Assembly (NCBI GenBank): GCA_018292915.2
Contig: JACVVK020000017.1
Span: 955,001-1,019,000 of the forward strand
Length of the DNA stretch: 64,000 nt
From: Batillaria attramentaria
Taxonomy: Eukaryota > Mollusca > Gastropoda > Batillariidae
Reading direction: 5' to 3'
The stretch's first letter is position 1, and each line of letters begins with the position of its first letter. The translations under genes and the position numbers were made by a program. The notes beneath the pieces were generated by a model. That model saw only the letters and a program-made list of their open reading frames with translations, made no database searches and was not told the DNA's origin. Below are positions 10,170 to 20,879 of the stretch, piece after piece.

Positions 10170-10860
10170 GTGCATTTGTCCGAAAGACCGGACATTTATT
10201 TGACAAATAGATATAAAAACCTAGCATAGGCCTTTTTTCCTGGACGATTTTCTGTGGTTCTCGTTGTGGGGATGGGCGTTTATTAGCTGAATGAAATGCG
10301 TGGGTATTGAGCTGCCTTCTTTACCAGTCCTAGAGCAAAGGGAAGGCGATGCAGTTCAGACTTTGGGCTAAAACCGCAAGCATTTTATTTATTTGAACAT
10401 TTATTTGACATGAAGGTGTAAAACCAAAGATAAGCCTATATATGGGAGCTTACTCTTGGAGGTTTTCTTACGCTCTGGTTTATAGAAAGGATGTTTAATG
10501 GCTAGATTATCTGCATATCCATGACCGACTTTCAATGGCAGATGTAGAGGAAAGAAAACAAATTGTAAATACGTAGTTTAATGTCTTTCTTTTATGTGTG
10601 AATACACCTTGAACACAAGACAGTTATGTGGCATATACATGTGAACCAAAGGACAGGCCCAAATTCTGGAACTTTTTTGCTGGTCTGGGCATGGGAAAGG
10701 ATGCTTATTAGCATAATGCACTCAAGGGCACTTTGTCCTCAAAACAGGACATTCAGTAGACATTGTTGTGTTGCTAGATGTGGAACCAAGAACAGGCCTT
10801 TATGTATTTTTGACGGGTTTTAGTTTTGCCCCGGTTGTTGAAAAGGATGATTAAAGTGAA
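10170..10860 (+). repeat. degenerate tandem array, about 4 units of 135-225 bp
   Basis: Units share the order 'gaacatttatttgacat', 'taaaaccnagnataggcctntatnt', 'ctggnngttttctg' and 'gggnatgggaaaggatgnttattagct'. Starts fall near 10,180, 10,385, 10,610 and 10,745. No coding frame persists across units. Confidence 0.5.
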
Positions 10861-10914
10861 TCGTTGAAATCGTGAATTAATAATTTTGCACGTACGTGGT
10901 CATGAGGTGCGAGC

Positions 10915-11165
10915 GTTTATGCATGCGCCCAACCAGCTAACTAACCAATCGTAAAACCAGCCAGCTAACCATGCGATTGACCGACAAGCATACAATCAAA
11001 CCTTACAAGCATGCAAACCAAAATACAAAAACAAACGAATGAACCAAAACAAACGAACCAACCAAAATCAAACAGAAAAACTAAATTAAACAAACAAAAA
11101 TAACAAACAAACCAAAATCAAACACGCGAACAAAAATTAAACAAACAAAATAGAATTACTAATTT
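10915..11165 (+). repeat. AAC/AACC-rich low-complexity stretch
   Basis: Dense ACCAACC, CAAACAAA and AAATCAAACA motifs, strongly purine/C-skewed on the plus strand. No gene is seen. Confidence 0.6.
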
Positions 11166-11253
11166 AACAGTCCATAACATACTTCTGCCTGCAGTTCACA
11201 CCACATTGCCTGTGGTTTTGCTGTTTACGCTTGGAACCTTACAATTCAACAAT

Positions 11254-11563
11254 TCACAAAATGCGGAGAAGACTGCGTACGCCGTGCAAGTTACACAGGA
11301 AATTACTGGAGGGCTTTGCGGGATAGGAACGTTTTAAGATTGCTCTTAAAAACAGACTTATCTCAGATTCCCAGGCAGAGAGTTCCATAAGGCTGGAGCG
11401 CTGAAAACTGAAACAGCGCTCGCCAAAAGATTTCAAACTGACCTTGGGAATTTTTTAGAAGCCTCTCGGACGACGACCGGAAGGTACCTGACGGCTGATA
11501 GGTGACGAGTGAAGCCCAAAGGTACAGTGGGAAGGGTGCCACCTCAAACGCTTGCTTTTCCAA
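11254..11563 (-). pseudogene. LINE C-terminal remnant
   Basis: Minus-strand frames contain SSSERLLKNSQGQFEIF and, in a shifted frame, ERCFSFQRSSLMELSAWESE. These are the decayed equivalent of the 'FSF..P..WN.LP..IR' tail of LINE reverse-transcriptase proteins. It is related to the better-preserved copy at 59.54-59.83 kb. Confidence 0.5.
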
Positions 11564-11569
11564 AAGTTC

Positions 11570-12075
11570 AGTCTCGTTTTGAATAACTTACGCATGCGCA
11601 CTTCTGGAAACTTTAATCTAACAATGCTTTGGTTGCAGAAAGTTTTTAAACTTCAAATTAGCAGTACTATCGTATGGATGACTCACGTAGTACATGCTTG
11701 TTACCATTAACTGTACGGCATTACGAAAGGCATAATTTGTGCTTCACAGCTGTTATTTGATCATCAATGTGTTCAACAGGATTTCGACGACACAGAAAAT
11801 TGGATATTGTTTGCGACGTGTTTAACACGATAATTCCATGCGATTATCAAACGAGTCACGTTTCCCAGTGACAGGTAAATGACCGAGGGAAGCAGACAAG
11901 TAAAACCCCGGTAGCTTTTAGTGTGCAAATGAATTTTCTGAACGATGGGTTTAAAAGCATTGTCATTTTACCAGCGGCCGAATAACTAGGCTGACAAATG
12001 AGATGAAGAAATTGCCTACAGTTTGACAAAGTTAATCAGGTAAATTGTTGGTTAGTGGTAATTCCTCTCTTGTAT
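11570..12075. other. no gene recognised
   Basis: Unique-looking sequence. I see no coding frame, RNA or repeat structure. Confidence 0.35.
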
Positions 12076-12167
12076 TAGTATGAGTAACTATAGGCTAGCT
12101 GCCTTCCCCTGTAATGGGGTTTGGAGGGGGGGGGGGGGCTGTTGTAGAGGGGAGAGAGAGAGAGATA

Positions 12168-12275
12168 ATGATGATGATGATGATGATGATGATGAAACGT
12201 TTTTTATTCAGGATAGAGCATTTAGGCATTACTGCCTGTCTTACGAGCTGTCCTGCTGGTCTACGAGGGTAAAAA
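12168..12275 (-). mobile_element. LINE family D 3' tail
   Basis: (ATG)n followed by aaacgttttttattcagg, tagagcatttaggca and cctgtcttacgagctgtcctgc is the inverse of the 3' end of the plus-strand element ending at 15.44 kb. It is a tail-only copy. Confidence 0.7.
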
Positions 12276-12320
12276 GACAACATCAAAACAAGGGGGAAAA
12301 GGGGGGGGGGAGAGAGAGAT

Positions 12321-12530
12321 GATGATGATGATGAAACGTTTTTTATTCAGGATAGAGCATTTAGGCATTGCTGCCTATCTTACATGCTGTAAGAGAGAGA
12401 GAGAGAGAGAAACAAAAGTATTAACTATCTAAAAGAAATGAAGAAGAGAAAAGTAGACATGATAAACAATCAAAACATACGTGGCATTTGTCGATGATAT
12501 TGGCTGTATGCCAAGTAAGAGAGAGAGAGA
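12321..12530 (-). mobile_element. LINE family D 3' tail, second copy
   Basis: It repeats the tail at 12,168 within 150 bp, extended by a 3' UTR segment (ttaactatctaaaag, tacgtggcatttgtcgatgatattggctg) that is also present at 46.98-47.10 kb. Confidence 0.7.
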
Positions 12531-12605
12531 GAGACAGAGACACAGAGAGAGAGAAAGAGAGAGAGAGACAGACCGTCCGTCATACGGACAGACGGACAGA
12601 CAGAG
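12510..12605 (+). repeat. (GA)n with (GACA) variants
   Basis: Purine-rich microsatellite, GA tracts with ACAG interruptions. Confidence 0.85.
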
Positions 12606-13394
12606 TCTTACTGTATAACTATGGATATTCTTCACAAATTGTATTTTCAGGGGCCATTGGACAAGACAGAAACAGGTTTAACTTCAAGGGTGCGACTACA
12701 CTAGCAGTGTAAAAACTGTAGCATTAGATCAGTGACAAGTACCGAATCCTACAAATTTTGTTAGTAGAGATAGATCTATATCCTCCCCTGCCGGTTCAAC
12801 ATCAACACACACACACACACACACACACACATGCTCCTCAGCTGCCGCTGGCCTGCAGGTCTCCGGACTTCTGCCTGGCTGTCATCTTGATACTAAGCGG
12901 CGTTTCCACATCTCCGTGGCCTTAGAATAGAAAACTTTGACGGTGGCACAGATAGAGAAAGCGAGAGAGAGAGAGAGAGAGAGAGAGATTCCAATTTCAC
13001 CTGATCGAACGATTCGCATGCAAATGACTTCACTTTAACGTTTACAATCAACTTTAGTATAGATAGAAGCGTCACAAATGATGCCGAAAGGACATCCTAA
13101 AACTCATCCGCTGTTCTTCTAAAGGCGGAGAAAATGTAATCTCAACGTCAGTATTAGTGCCATGAAATACAATCAGAATACCATTAGTAGGCAGGCCACT
13201 AAAGAAATTACCCGTCGTAGCAGTACATAATCAAATTTCTCATAAAAATGGCTGAAGTACCGAACAAAATTGCCCCTCAGAGAATGACATTCAAGAAAAG
13301 GTGCTCAAAATTCAACTCACAGACTCATTTTGGGGTGTAACAACGGTTTCATTTCACATTCAAATGCCGCAGCCTGCTCGCCAGCTGTCTTTTC

Positions 13395-13550
13395 CTGGCG
13401 TCTGATTGGCTGCGGGCCATGCGATATTGTGTGATAGTGACCGCTGCTCCGTGTGGTATAAATTCAGACACTGAGACCAATCAGCCCCGATCGCAGGAGG
13501 CACAGCAGCAATAGGCAGGGAATTATTTCCGATTGCCTTGTTTTGCGTCA
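13395..13550. promoter_or_regulatory. possible promoter: inverted CCAAT pair around a TATA-like box
   Basis: ctgattggctg at about 13,400 and gaccaatcag at about 13,477 are inverted CCAAT boxes. They flank ggtataaattc at about 13,457. No convincing coding start follows on either strand within a few hundred bases, so this is only a motif-level suggestion. Confidence 0.2.
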
Positions 13551-13747
13551 CAAACTAGATATGATTATATGGCTGGCTAGGCTGGATCTGGCGGTGCCTG
13601 CAATATATTTTCTGCAGCCAGCAAGGGCGGCCACTTTTGACAGCTTCGGTTTTGCGGGGGCGGCCGGAAGTATGGTTTCTTTGACCGCGTGACTTGTGCC
13701 CCGAACGGAATAGCTGCCACAATCATGAAATATAAATATAAATTTGA

Positions 13748-13809
13748 TAATAATAATAATGGATAATACTTATCTAGGGCTTAATCTCACAGGAGAGCAA
13801 CTCATAGCG

Positions 13810-13859
<50 letters not shown>

Positions 13860-14215
13860 ACATGCACAGCCCGGCCAGATCAGGTGTACGTTTGCAGCCA
13901 AAGTCACTGAAACAATAACAGACTACTTAAGTGTGAAAAGCCTAACGGAAGAGTGTGTTTTCAGATTCGATTTGAACTGGGACAGTGTGGGAAGGTCACG
14001 AATTTCGATCGGCATTGAGTTCCAAACATTTGGGGCGAGGAAACTGAAGGAGCGTTCGCCTGCGGTTTTAATGTTGCGCTTGGGGACTTTAAGGCGCTTT
14101 TCATCGTCGGAATGAAGTGTGCGAGACGCGTGCTAAGGGCACAGCAAGGCAGACAGATACGGAGGAAGAGAGCCGTCAAAGAACCCTCAAAATTAAAACA
14201 ACTTAATTTCAAAAC
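13748..14215 (-). mobile_element. LINE 3' end (family B) with (TAA)n tail
   Basis: A (TAA)n tail at 13,749-13,762 leads into a 3' UTR with a (CA)n tract (13,814-13,858). Then, on the minus strand, comes the decayed C-terminal coding segment: frames include VWNSMPIEIRDLPTLSQFK. It is 5'-truncated. Confidence 0.7.
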
Positions 14216-14269
14216 GGTAGACGTTTAAGGTTTTACTATTATTTTTTTAGAAAGAATAAACTTCTTAGA

Positions 14270-14312
<43 letters not shown>
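14270..14312 (+). repeat. (CA)n microsatellite
   Basis: CA tract followed by atcccgcacttggtga, the same flank as the CA tracts at 6.2-6.3 kb. The microsatellite therefore travels inside a dispersed repeat. Confidence 0.8.
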
Positions 14313-14314
<2 letters not shown>

Positions 14315-14458
14315 CCCGCACTTGGTGAAGCATGAAGTACGTATAGGCACAGAAACACATGCTTTTATTATAATCACGAGGGTTCATGTAGAAGATTGTT
14401 GTATCGTAGTGAATAATCCACCTCCCCCCCCCCCCCCTCAATTTTCTTAGGCCAGTCA

Positions 14459-14460
<2 letters not shown>

Positions 14461-14496
<36 letters not shown>
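14461..14496 (+). repeat. (TC)n microsatellite
   Basis: TC tract of about 36 bp. A second TC tract lies at 14,671-14,692. Confidence 0.9.
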
Positions 14497-14499
<3 letters not shown>

Positions 14500-14724
14500 C
14501 TGTTGTGCCGTGTGTGTTGCAGTTGCCCTGTTCCATGTGAAATATTGGCCCCTTGTAGAATATTTCATTTTTAGTGGCTAGTCTGCATATTCTAGCACTG
14601 TTCGGCAACATCACAAACTGATGAATGTCCGCGTAAAATCTTTTACCGTCGAAGAATAGGTATATTGTTCTCTCTCTCTCTCTCTCTCTCTGAGATATTC
14701 ACTTGAAAAAGATCAACTCTCTCT

Positions 14725-15450
14725 AAAAACGTGGTATAAAGCTTTTACATCCTGGGCCCTTACCCACAGAAGAAAAACTTAGAGCGCTCGAACTTCTCCC
14801 CCTTACCAAGCATCTTGAGTTCAACCGGTGTGTTTTCATGCACAAGATAGTCCACTGTAAGGCTCCTCCTTATCTTACCACGTTCTTTCAACCAAGTCAT
14901 CGACACAACGCAAGAAATGGCCTGTTCCAATTACCATTACCTAGATTGGACATTTTTAAAACAAGCCTCTCATTCTCTGGGTCACTTTCATGGAACCAGT
15001 TGCCAGCATACTTAAAATGTACCCCGAAGCTTCACTCATTTAAAACTCAACTTCTCAGATACTTACGTAAGTCATAGGTCCATGAACAATATCTGAACCG
15101 TGCTAAATTACTCGTTATCAGATGGCACTATTACATGTTACCCTTTTACAAGTTATGTTGTATACTACAATTTCAAACACCATGCTATCTACTTCTTCAC
15201 CTATTTTCCGATGTGTTTCCTTTGAATTTCCTGCGCTTCTTTGTATCTTTGCATATGTATTTTTTTTTCTATTTTCTTATTAGATTTACTCCCTTTGTGC
15301 CTGGTATACTTTTTTTTTTTTTTTTTTTTGTCACGTTAGGCTTTTTTTATTTTTTTTATAGTGTTCCTAGATTAGCAGGACAGCTTGTAAGATAGGCAGA
15401 CCATGCCTACAAGTCTTTATCCTGAAATAAACGTTTCAGTCAGTCAGTCA
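14725..15450 (+). mobile_element. LINE family D 3' end, plus strand, (GTCA)n tail
   Basis: An open frame ending at 15,077 encodes HKIVHCKAPPYLTTFF, LPLPRLDIFKTSLSFSGS and LSWNQLPAYLKCTPKLHSFK, the C-terminal region of a CR1/L2-like LINE polyprotein. A T-rich 3' UTR follows, with ggacagcttgtaagataggc, tgcctacaag, tcctgaaataaacgttt and a (CAGT)n terminal microsatellite at about 15,437-15,461. The 5' portion is missing. Confidence 0.75.
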
Positions 15451-15640
15451 GTCAGTCAGTCTCTCTCTAGCTTCTTTGTGGTTCTTTTCTTTTGTTTGAT
15501 TGTTGGTTTGTTAATTTCTTTCTGTCTGTCTTTCTTTCTTTTACTCAAGTTTTGTTGTGGTTTTAAGCGAGGACAAGCTGTAAGACAAGGACGTGTGCTC
15601 AAGAATTTCATCCTTGTAAAATAAAAAGAATTCATTCAGT

Positions 15641-15965
15641 CTGTGTGTGTGTGTATGTGTGTGTATGTGTGTGTGTTCGCGCGCGCGGGGGCCTACTTGT
15701 GTGCGTGTGCCCCTGCGTAAGTAAGTGCCTCAACCGGTAATGCATGTCTTCGAGAAAGATCTCGTTTTTGGCTCTGGTCCATATAATAATTTAGGAGTAA
15801 CATTTTCACAGGAAGATGTAAGGGCTAAAAGCGTCAGATTTCCTGAGTTTTTTTTTTTTTTTTTTTAGGTCAATAGATGCCGGCTTAGTAGCATGACATG
15901 TGAGAATTACGGAAAGTGGCATTGGAAATGGACCAGAAAACGCTTGTAATTTTCAGCTGTTCTGG
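15641..15965 (+). repeat. dispersed repeat Y, copy 1
   Basis: About 320 bp starting with a GT tract and gttcgcgcgcg and running through atgcatgtcttcgagaaag, cataataatttaggagtaac and gtggcattggaaatggac. It is about 90% similar by eye to 35,597-35,910. No coding potential or terminal repeats are seen. Confidence 0.75.
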
Positions 15966-16250
15966 GCCCGTATGTAACACTCGAGGTTAATTAAACTCAC
16001 GACTACGGGCATAACCCAAAATATGACACAACCCCCCCCCCCCCCCAAAAAAAAAAAAAAAAATTAAAAAGAGGAAGCGAAGAAAGAAAGACAAAATATA
16101 CTTCTATAACCTCATAGGCATCTTGCCGGATTGGACCCACTTCCTGACTGAAAACAAAACAAACAAACAAACAAACAAAACCCAGAAAATTTAACCCTAG
16201 AGCTAGTTTAGTTCGAGGTTAGACTCTAACTCTTTCACAGTTTCAGGGTC
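15966..16250 (+). mobile_element. small inverted-repeat element, family Z
   Basis: It opens with gggcccgtatgtaacactcg and aggttaattaaac and shares an internal segment (gaggaagcgaagaaagaaag, ataggcatcttgccgga, aaatttaaccctagagc) with 40,252-40,490. No protein is encoded, consistent with a non-autonomous MITE-like element. The far end is not clear here. Confidence 0.6.
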
Positions 16251-16325
16251 AGCTCAGCTAATCATGGATTTGGAATTTCATTTATTTCTTAATTTTTGTG
16301 TGCTGGCAATATCCAAAGCAGAGGG

Positions 16326-16491
16326 TGGGTGTTTGGGGGTTTAACGTCCTTTTCCACCACATAGGGTGATATCAAAGACGGGGCAACGATGAAAAAGCCA
16401 GCACAAATATTTGGCTCCAGCCGGGATCGAACTCACGACCCGAGCATTAGAAGTCCAACGCTCTACCATTCGACCACCTCGGCTCCCCCCA
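16326..16491 (-). mobile_element. tRNA-Arg(UCU)-headed SINE
   Basis: Full-length minus-strand copy. Target-site duplication aaagcagaggg at 16,315-16,325 and 16,492-16,502. Confidence 0.88.
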
Positions 16492-16781
16492 AAAGCAGAG
16501 GGGGAGGAAACCAGGCAGACTGTCAGGCTTGCGGCATAATGTTTTCACGTCTACAAGCACAAATTCTTAGTACTGGCAGATTTGGATCCTTGCATGGAAG
16601 ACATTGTGAAGTGTTTGTGTGAGTAGATTTTGAGAATAGATCAGGTTCACTCACTCTATCTGCTTCACCTGAGGTGATCTCAAAATAGAGTGACGCAGAA
16701 ATTTCTGATGAGTCATAGCTGATGAGTCATTGTGCCCAGTACTTGTTCACCTAACAAGCAACAAAAGGCAAGTAGTGGAGG

Positions 16782-16913
16782 GTGGGTGGGTGTTTGGGAG
16801 TTTACCGTCCTTTTCCACCACGTACGGGTGATATCAAAGACGGGGCAACGATGAAGAGGCCAGCACAATATGTGGCCCCAGCGGGGATCGACCTCACGAC
16901 CCGAGCATTGGGG
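16782..16913 (-). mobile_element. tRNA-Arg SINE, 5'-truncated
   Basis: The tail and body are intact, but the head stops inside the anticodon arm. Target-site duplication ggcaagtagtggagg at 16,767-16,781 and 16,914-16,928. This is typical of incomplete reverse transcription. Confidence 0.85.
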
Positions 16914-17002
16914 GGCAAGTAGTGGAGGAAATGGAAACACAGGTACATGTACTGTAGGACAGTGAAAGAACGAAGAAAAAAGAAAGAAAGAAAGAAAAAA
17001 AA

Positions 17003-17812
17003 AAGGACTGACGAGACTTTGAGTGAGTGTAGGTCTATCGACACGTAGGACTAATAGGTAGGACTGACGAGACTTGGAGTGAGTGTAGGTCTATTGACAC
17101 GTAGGACTAATAGGTAGGACTGACGAGACTTGGAGTGAGTGTAGGTCTGTCGACACGTAGGACTGATGGGTAGGTCTGACGAGACTTGGAGTGAGTGTAG
17201 GTCTGTCGACACGTAGGACTAATGGGTAGGACTGGCGAGACTTGGAGTGAGTGTAGGTCTATCGACACGTAGGACTAATAGGTAGGACTGACGAGACTTG
17301 GAGTGAGTGTAGGTCTGTCGACACGTAGGACTAATGGGTAGGACTGACGAGACTTGGAGTGAGTGTAGGTCTGTCGACACCTAGGACTAATGGGTAGGAC
17401 TGACGAGACTTGGAGTGAGTGTAGGTCTATCGACACGTAGGACTAATGGGTAGAACTGACGACACTTGGAGTGAGTGTAGGGCTGTCGACACCTAGGACT
17501 AATGGGTAGGACTGACGAGACTTTGAGTGAGTGTAGGACATCGACACGTAGGACTAATGGGTAGGACTGACGAGACTTGGAGTGAGTGTAGGTCTGTCGA
17601 CACGTAGGACTAATGGGTAGGACTGACGACACTTTGAGTGAGTGTAAGACTATCGACACGTAGGACTCATAGGTAGAACTTACGACACTTGGAGTGAGTG
17701 TAGGGCTGTCGACACGTTGGATTATCGAGCGTAGCACTATCAAATATCGGACCATCGATACAAATTGTCGGACTATCGACAAGTAGGACTATCGACACCT
17801 AGGACTAGCGAT
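17003..17812 (+). repeat. 56-bp satellite, about 13 units, with decayed edge
   Basis: The unit is gtaggactgacgagacttgg, then agtgagtgtaggtctatcga and cacgtaggactaatg. Units recur at 56-bp steps from 17,003 to about 17,715, with few substitutions (tctatc/tctgtc, cgtagg/cctagg). They then break down into irregular pieces of 'gactatcgacacgtag'. Long minus-strand open frames here are a by-product of the period. Confidence 0.95.
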
Positions 17813-17813
17813 A

Positions 17814-17961
17814 TGGGTGGGTGGGTGGGTGTTTGGGGGTTTAACGTCCTTTTCCACCACATAGGGTGATATCAAAGACGGGGCAACGATGAAAGAGCCA
17901 GCACAAATATTTGGCCCCAGCCGGGTGCGAACTCACGACTCGAGCAATAGAAGTCCAGCGC
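17814..17961 (-). mobile_element. tRNA-Arg SINE inserted in the satellite
   Basis: 5'-truncated copy flanked by gactagcgata at 17,803-17,813 and 17,962-17,972. That target is itself satellite sequence, so the SINE arrived after the array formed. Confidence 0.9.
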
Positions 17962-17972
17962 GACTAGCGATA

Positions 17973-18060
17973 CGTAGTACTATTCACACCTAGGACTATC
18001 GATAGTTATCGACCGTTGGACTATCGACAAGTAGGACTGTTGGCACGTAGGACTACATGG
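17973..18060 (+). repeat. satellite edge, continued after the SINE
   Basis: Irregular copies of 'taggactatcgacac' resume after the SINE and stop before the C-rich run at 18,070. Confidence 0.75.
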
Positions 18061-18224
18061 AGACGAGCCTCCCCCCCCCCCCACCCCCCGCATGCACCGC
18101 CACCATTCCTCGGGACACTTCAGGCGAAAAAAAAAAAAAAAAAAAGCAATTCCGTAGAGAATGTCTTCGAGAGTAAGAGCAGACCTGATCAATGACCAAC
18201 TACGGGAACTTTGCTCAGCAGTCT

Positions 18225-18880
18225 CCAACCCTGTTCCGGGTCCGTCGCTAACTCCAAGCCCCTGTGACGACGGCCAAGTCGGGCTAACCGAGACCGAGCC
18301 GAGCTAAGTGATACCTAAGAAGGGGAAAAAAAAAAAAAAAAAAACCAAAACAAATACTCGGTGACAAGGAAAGTGGAGAGTTGCGAACACCTTTGAGGTC
18401 CCCGTTTTATTTCACAGTGTGTACAGAAGCGGTGGAAACTGTCGCATTCCCCTGTACATTATATTCTCAACCTATTTAGAGATTAATGCCTGCATGAGTT
18501 GTCTCTCTTGCAGCAACAAACACACATTTTTCGTGGCAGAGCACAAAGCTGCCACGAAAAAAAAAAAAAAAAAAATGCATGCATGCTGCGGGTGTGTGTA
18601 TGCACGGGGGACAACTCAGCAGGCAATAATCTCTAAACAGGCTGAGAATGTCCAGTGCTGGTGAATGCGACAGTTTTCACCGCTTCTGTTCACACTGTGA
18701 AATAACACGGGGACCTCAAAGTTGTTCGCAGCTGTCCACTTTCGTTGTCGCCGAGTTTTGGGGTTTTTTTTCCTTGTTAGGTATCACTTAGCTCCGCTCG
18801 GTCTCGCTTAGCCCGACTTTGACCACAGGGACCTAGATCGCAGGGACCTAGAGTTAGCGACGGACCCGGAACAGGGTTGG
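18225..18880. mobile_element. foldback element: 655-bp near-palindrome
   Basis: The left arm (18,225-18,539) starts ccaaccctgttccgggtccg. The right arm (18,550-18,880) ends with the complement cggacccggaacagggttgg. The arms pair across their length, including gcgacaatgaaagtgg-like, aggtccccg, cacagtgtg, agcggtg and tttagagatta blocks, and meet at the centre tcgtggcag/ctgccacga around a 10-bp loop. There is no open frame that could be a transposase. This resembles a non-autonomous foldback transposon; a transcript through it would form a long hairpin. Confidence 0.85.
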
Positions 18881-19029
18881 ACTCCCTCTGAAACCGGGGC
18901 GGATGGGGTGGTGGGGGTGTCGGAGGGAGTGAGGTGACGACCGAGATCTCGGGAGAGAAATGACGCCATAATCGACTTTGACGAGGGAAAAACACTCCTA
19001 GTTTCCCCTGATTAGTCTTACAAACATGC

Positions 19030-19360
19030 CGCCGTCACCTAGACATAAAAGGGCCTAAGCCGCGCGGATATGTTAATCACTTAGACCTTTTTATTTTGTA
19101 TTTTATGTTTTAAGATGACGGTGGCATGCATGCAGCTCCCAAAGGTCAATCCCCCGACGCAGCAGTACGTCAGCCGGCTGTCTTGCTAGGCCCATACCTT
19201 TTTCCTTTTTAAAAAAACAAAAACAAAACAAAACAACAAAACTCTTATAGCCGCAATCATTTACGAAAAAAACTTGGAAGCGCCCCATGGGAAGGTAATA
19301 CCATCATTACTTCCTGGTTTGAGCAGAAATCGAAGAGGGAGGGAAAAGAAGCAAGTAAAC
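19030..19360. other. no gene recognised
   Basis: Unique-looking sequence with an AAAAC-rich block at 19,208-19,240. No supported feature. Confidence 0.35.
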
Positions 19361-19364
19361 TGTC

Positions 19365-19760
19365 GGTGGACTAATGGTTAAGACACTTTGTCACCAATGC
19401 TAGAGGTCAGGGGTTCAAGCCCCACCTGGAGCAAAGAATGTTTCCTTCTCGTACGTGGCACCGTTCATTTGGGCCGATCGTCGGGGGTTCTCTGCGGGTA
19501 CCCCGGCTTCCTCCCCCTCTGCTTTGGAAATGTTCAGCCCACAAAATTTGAAAAATAAATGCAATTCTAAATTCCGACAATTACATAGCTGAGCTGAGCT
19601 TTCGCACCACGTGATCGCGATGTCTGGTGTGTGAGAGAATGCGCGATATTCACGTGAGCGTGCGTGTTGGGTTCAGTTCGCGACTCTTTGAGCCATTTCA
19701 AGAATTTGGGTAAAGCGCCAACACACTAATCAGTTACTATTATTATGATCATTATGATTA
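19365..19760 (+). mobile_element. composite tRNA-headed SINE (type 3)
   Basis: The head (gtggactaatggttaagac, tgtcaccaatgc, ggggttcaagcccc) is tRNA-like and different from the Arg families. The body has ttccttctcgtacgtggcacc, gccgatcgtcggggg, ttcctccccctctgctttgg and gtgttgggttcagttcgcg. The 3' end (ttgagcc, gggtaaagcgcc) runs into ATT-rich repeats like a LINE tail. Other copies lie at 45.05, 54.97 and 57.01 kb. Confidence 0.75.
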
Positions 19761-19848
19761 CTATTATTATTATTACTTACTTACTAATGATGATGATGAT
19801 GATGATGATTTCGCTTTCCCTACAGCTTTGCCACAGCCCCCGGTCTGT

Positions 19849-20039
<191 letters not shown>

Positions 20040-20145
20040 ACTAGCTTGTGATTTCAGAGAGTGCAAGTAAGAGAATTGCCGTCTCCATATGCGTAGCGGC
20101 CAGATGTGTCATTACGTTCCATCAAGGCAAATCACACACGGACCT

Positions 20146-20535
20146 GATTTTGGACGCTCCCATTTCCTGTTGTTAAAGTCAGGGCTACGAAGAAGTAGCG
20201 TCGACTCCGTTTTCTCGACCACAATAAAACAAGGGAGAAGAATAATCCCGAAAATGCGTTTTCTTGTGTGGCAAGGTGTAAACATTCTGCGTGAAGGGCT
20301 GACCGTTCCCTTCGGTACTTTTGACAAATAGAACGTTCATGCAAATAGGTCGAGGTCACTGTGCGATCGAATATTCCATCGAGATTCATAACCGCCATAA
20401 TGTGCGCCATTATATTCTAACAAGCCACTATTACATGTAGCCAGTTTTGGACGCCCTCATTTCCTGTTGATAAGGTCAAGGCTACGAAAAAGGGGCGATG
20501 ACTCCTTTCTCGTCATCGGGATTCGTAAAGGAGAA
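20146..20535 (+). repeat. direct repeat of about 75 bp, 300 bp apart
   Basis: ttttggacgctcccatttcc, tgttgttaaagtcagggcta and cgaagaagtagcg at 20,146-20,205 recur with changes at 20,446-20,505. No coding frame explains the conservation. Confidence 0.6.
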
Positions 20536-20579
20536 TTGTTCAATACCGTATGTCTGCTATGCACCTCCTTACTCCGAAC

Positions 20580-20790
20580 ACCAAATGCTCGTGTCGTGAG
20601 TTCGAATCCCGACTGGGGCCAAATAATTGTGCTGGCTTTTTCATCGTTGCTCCGCCTTTGATAGGCGAATTAGCCTCTGTTGCTTGCGCGGCGTTAAGCC
20701 CTAAATAACTAACTAACTAACTAACCGCCTTTGATATCATCCGTATGTGGTGGAAAAGGACGTTAAACCCCCAAACACCCACCCACCCAA
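20580..20790 (+). mobile_element. tRNA-Arg SINE interrupted by a mini-element
   Basis: The SINE lacks most of its head. It is split at tccgcctttgata; the second half resumes at 20,726 and ends with aaaggacgttaaac plus a CCCA-rich tail. Confidence 0.8.
20664..20725 (+). mobile_element. 62-bp mini-insertion ('gcggcgttaa' type) inside a SINE
   Basis: ggcgaattagcctctgttgc and ttgcgcggcgttaagcc are followed by (TAAC)n. The flanks are perfect 11-bp duplications cgcctttgata (20,653-20,663 and 20,726-20,736). It is a 5'-truncated SINE ending in a tetranucleotide tail; the same 3' motif occurs in inverse at 7.03 and 7.24 kb. Confidence 0.85.
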
Positions 20791-20879
20791 AGCGGTAGCA
20801 AAGCGATCAGTGAACGAGCAGACTGGTAAGCAAAATGAATACATTACAATCACGTAGTTCGTGATTACAATCAAAGGGT

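Noticed and set aside
17003..17812. CRISPR array
   Set aside because: Constant 56-bp period without unique spacers, in an animal genome: satellite DNA.
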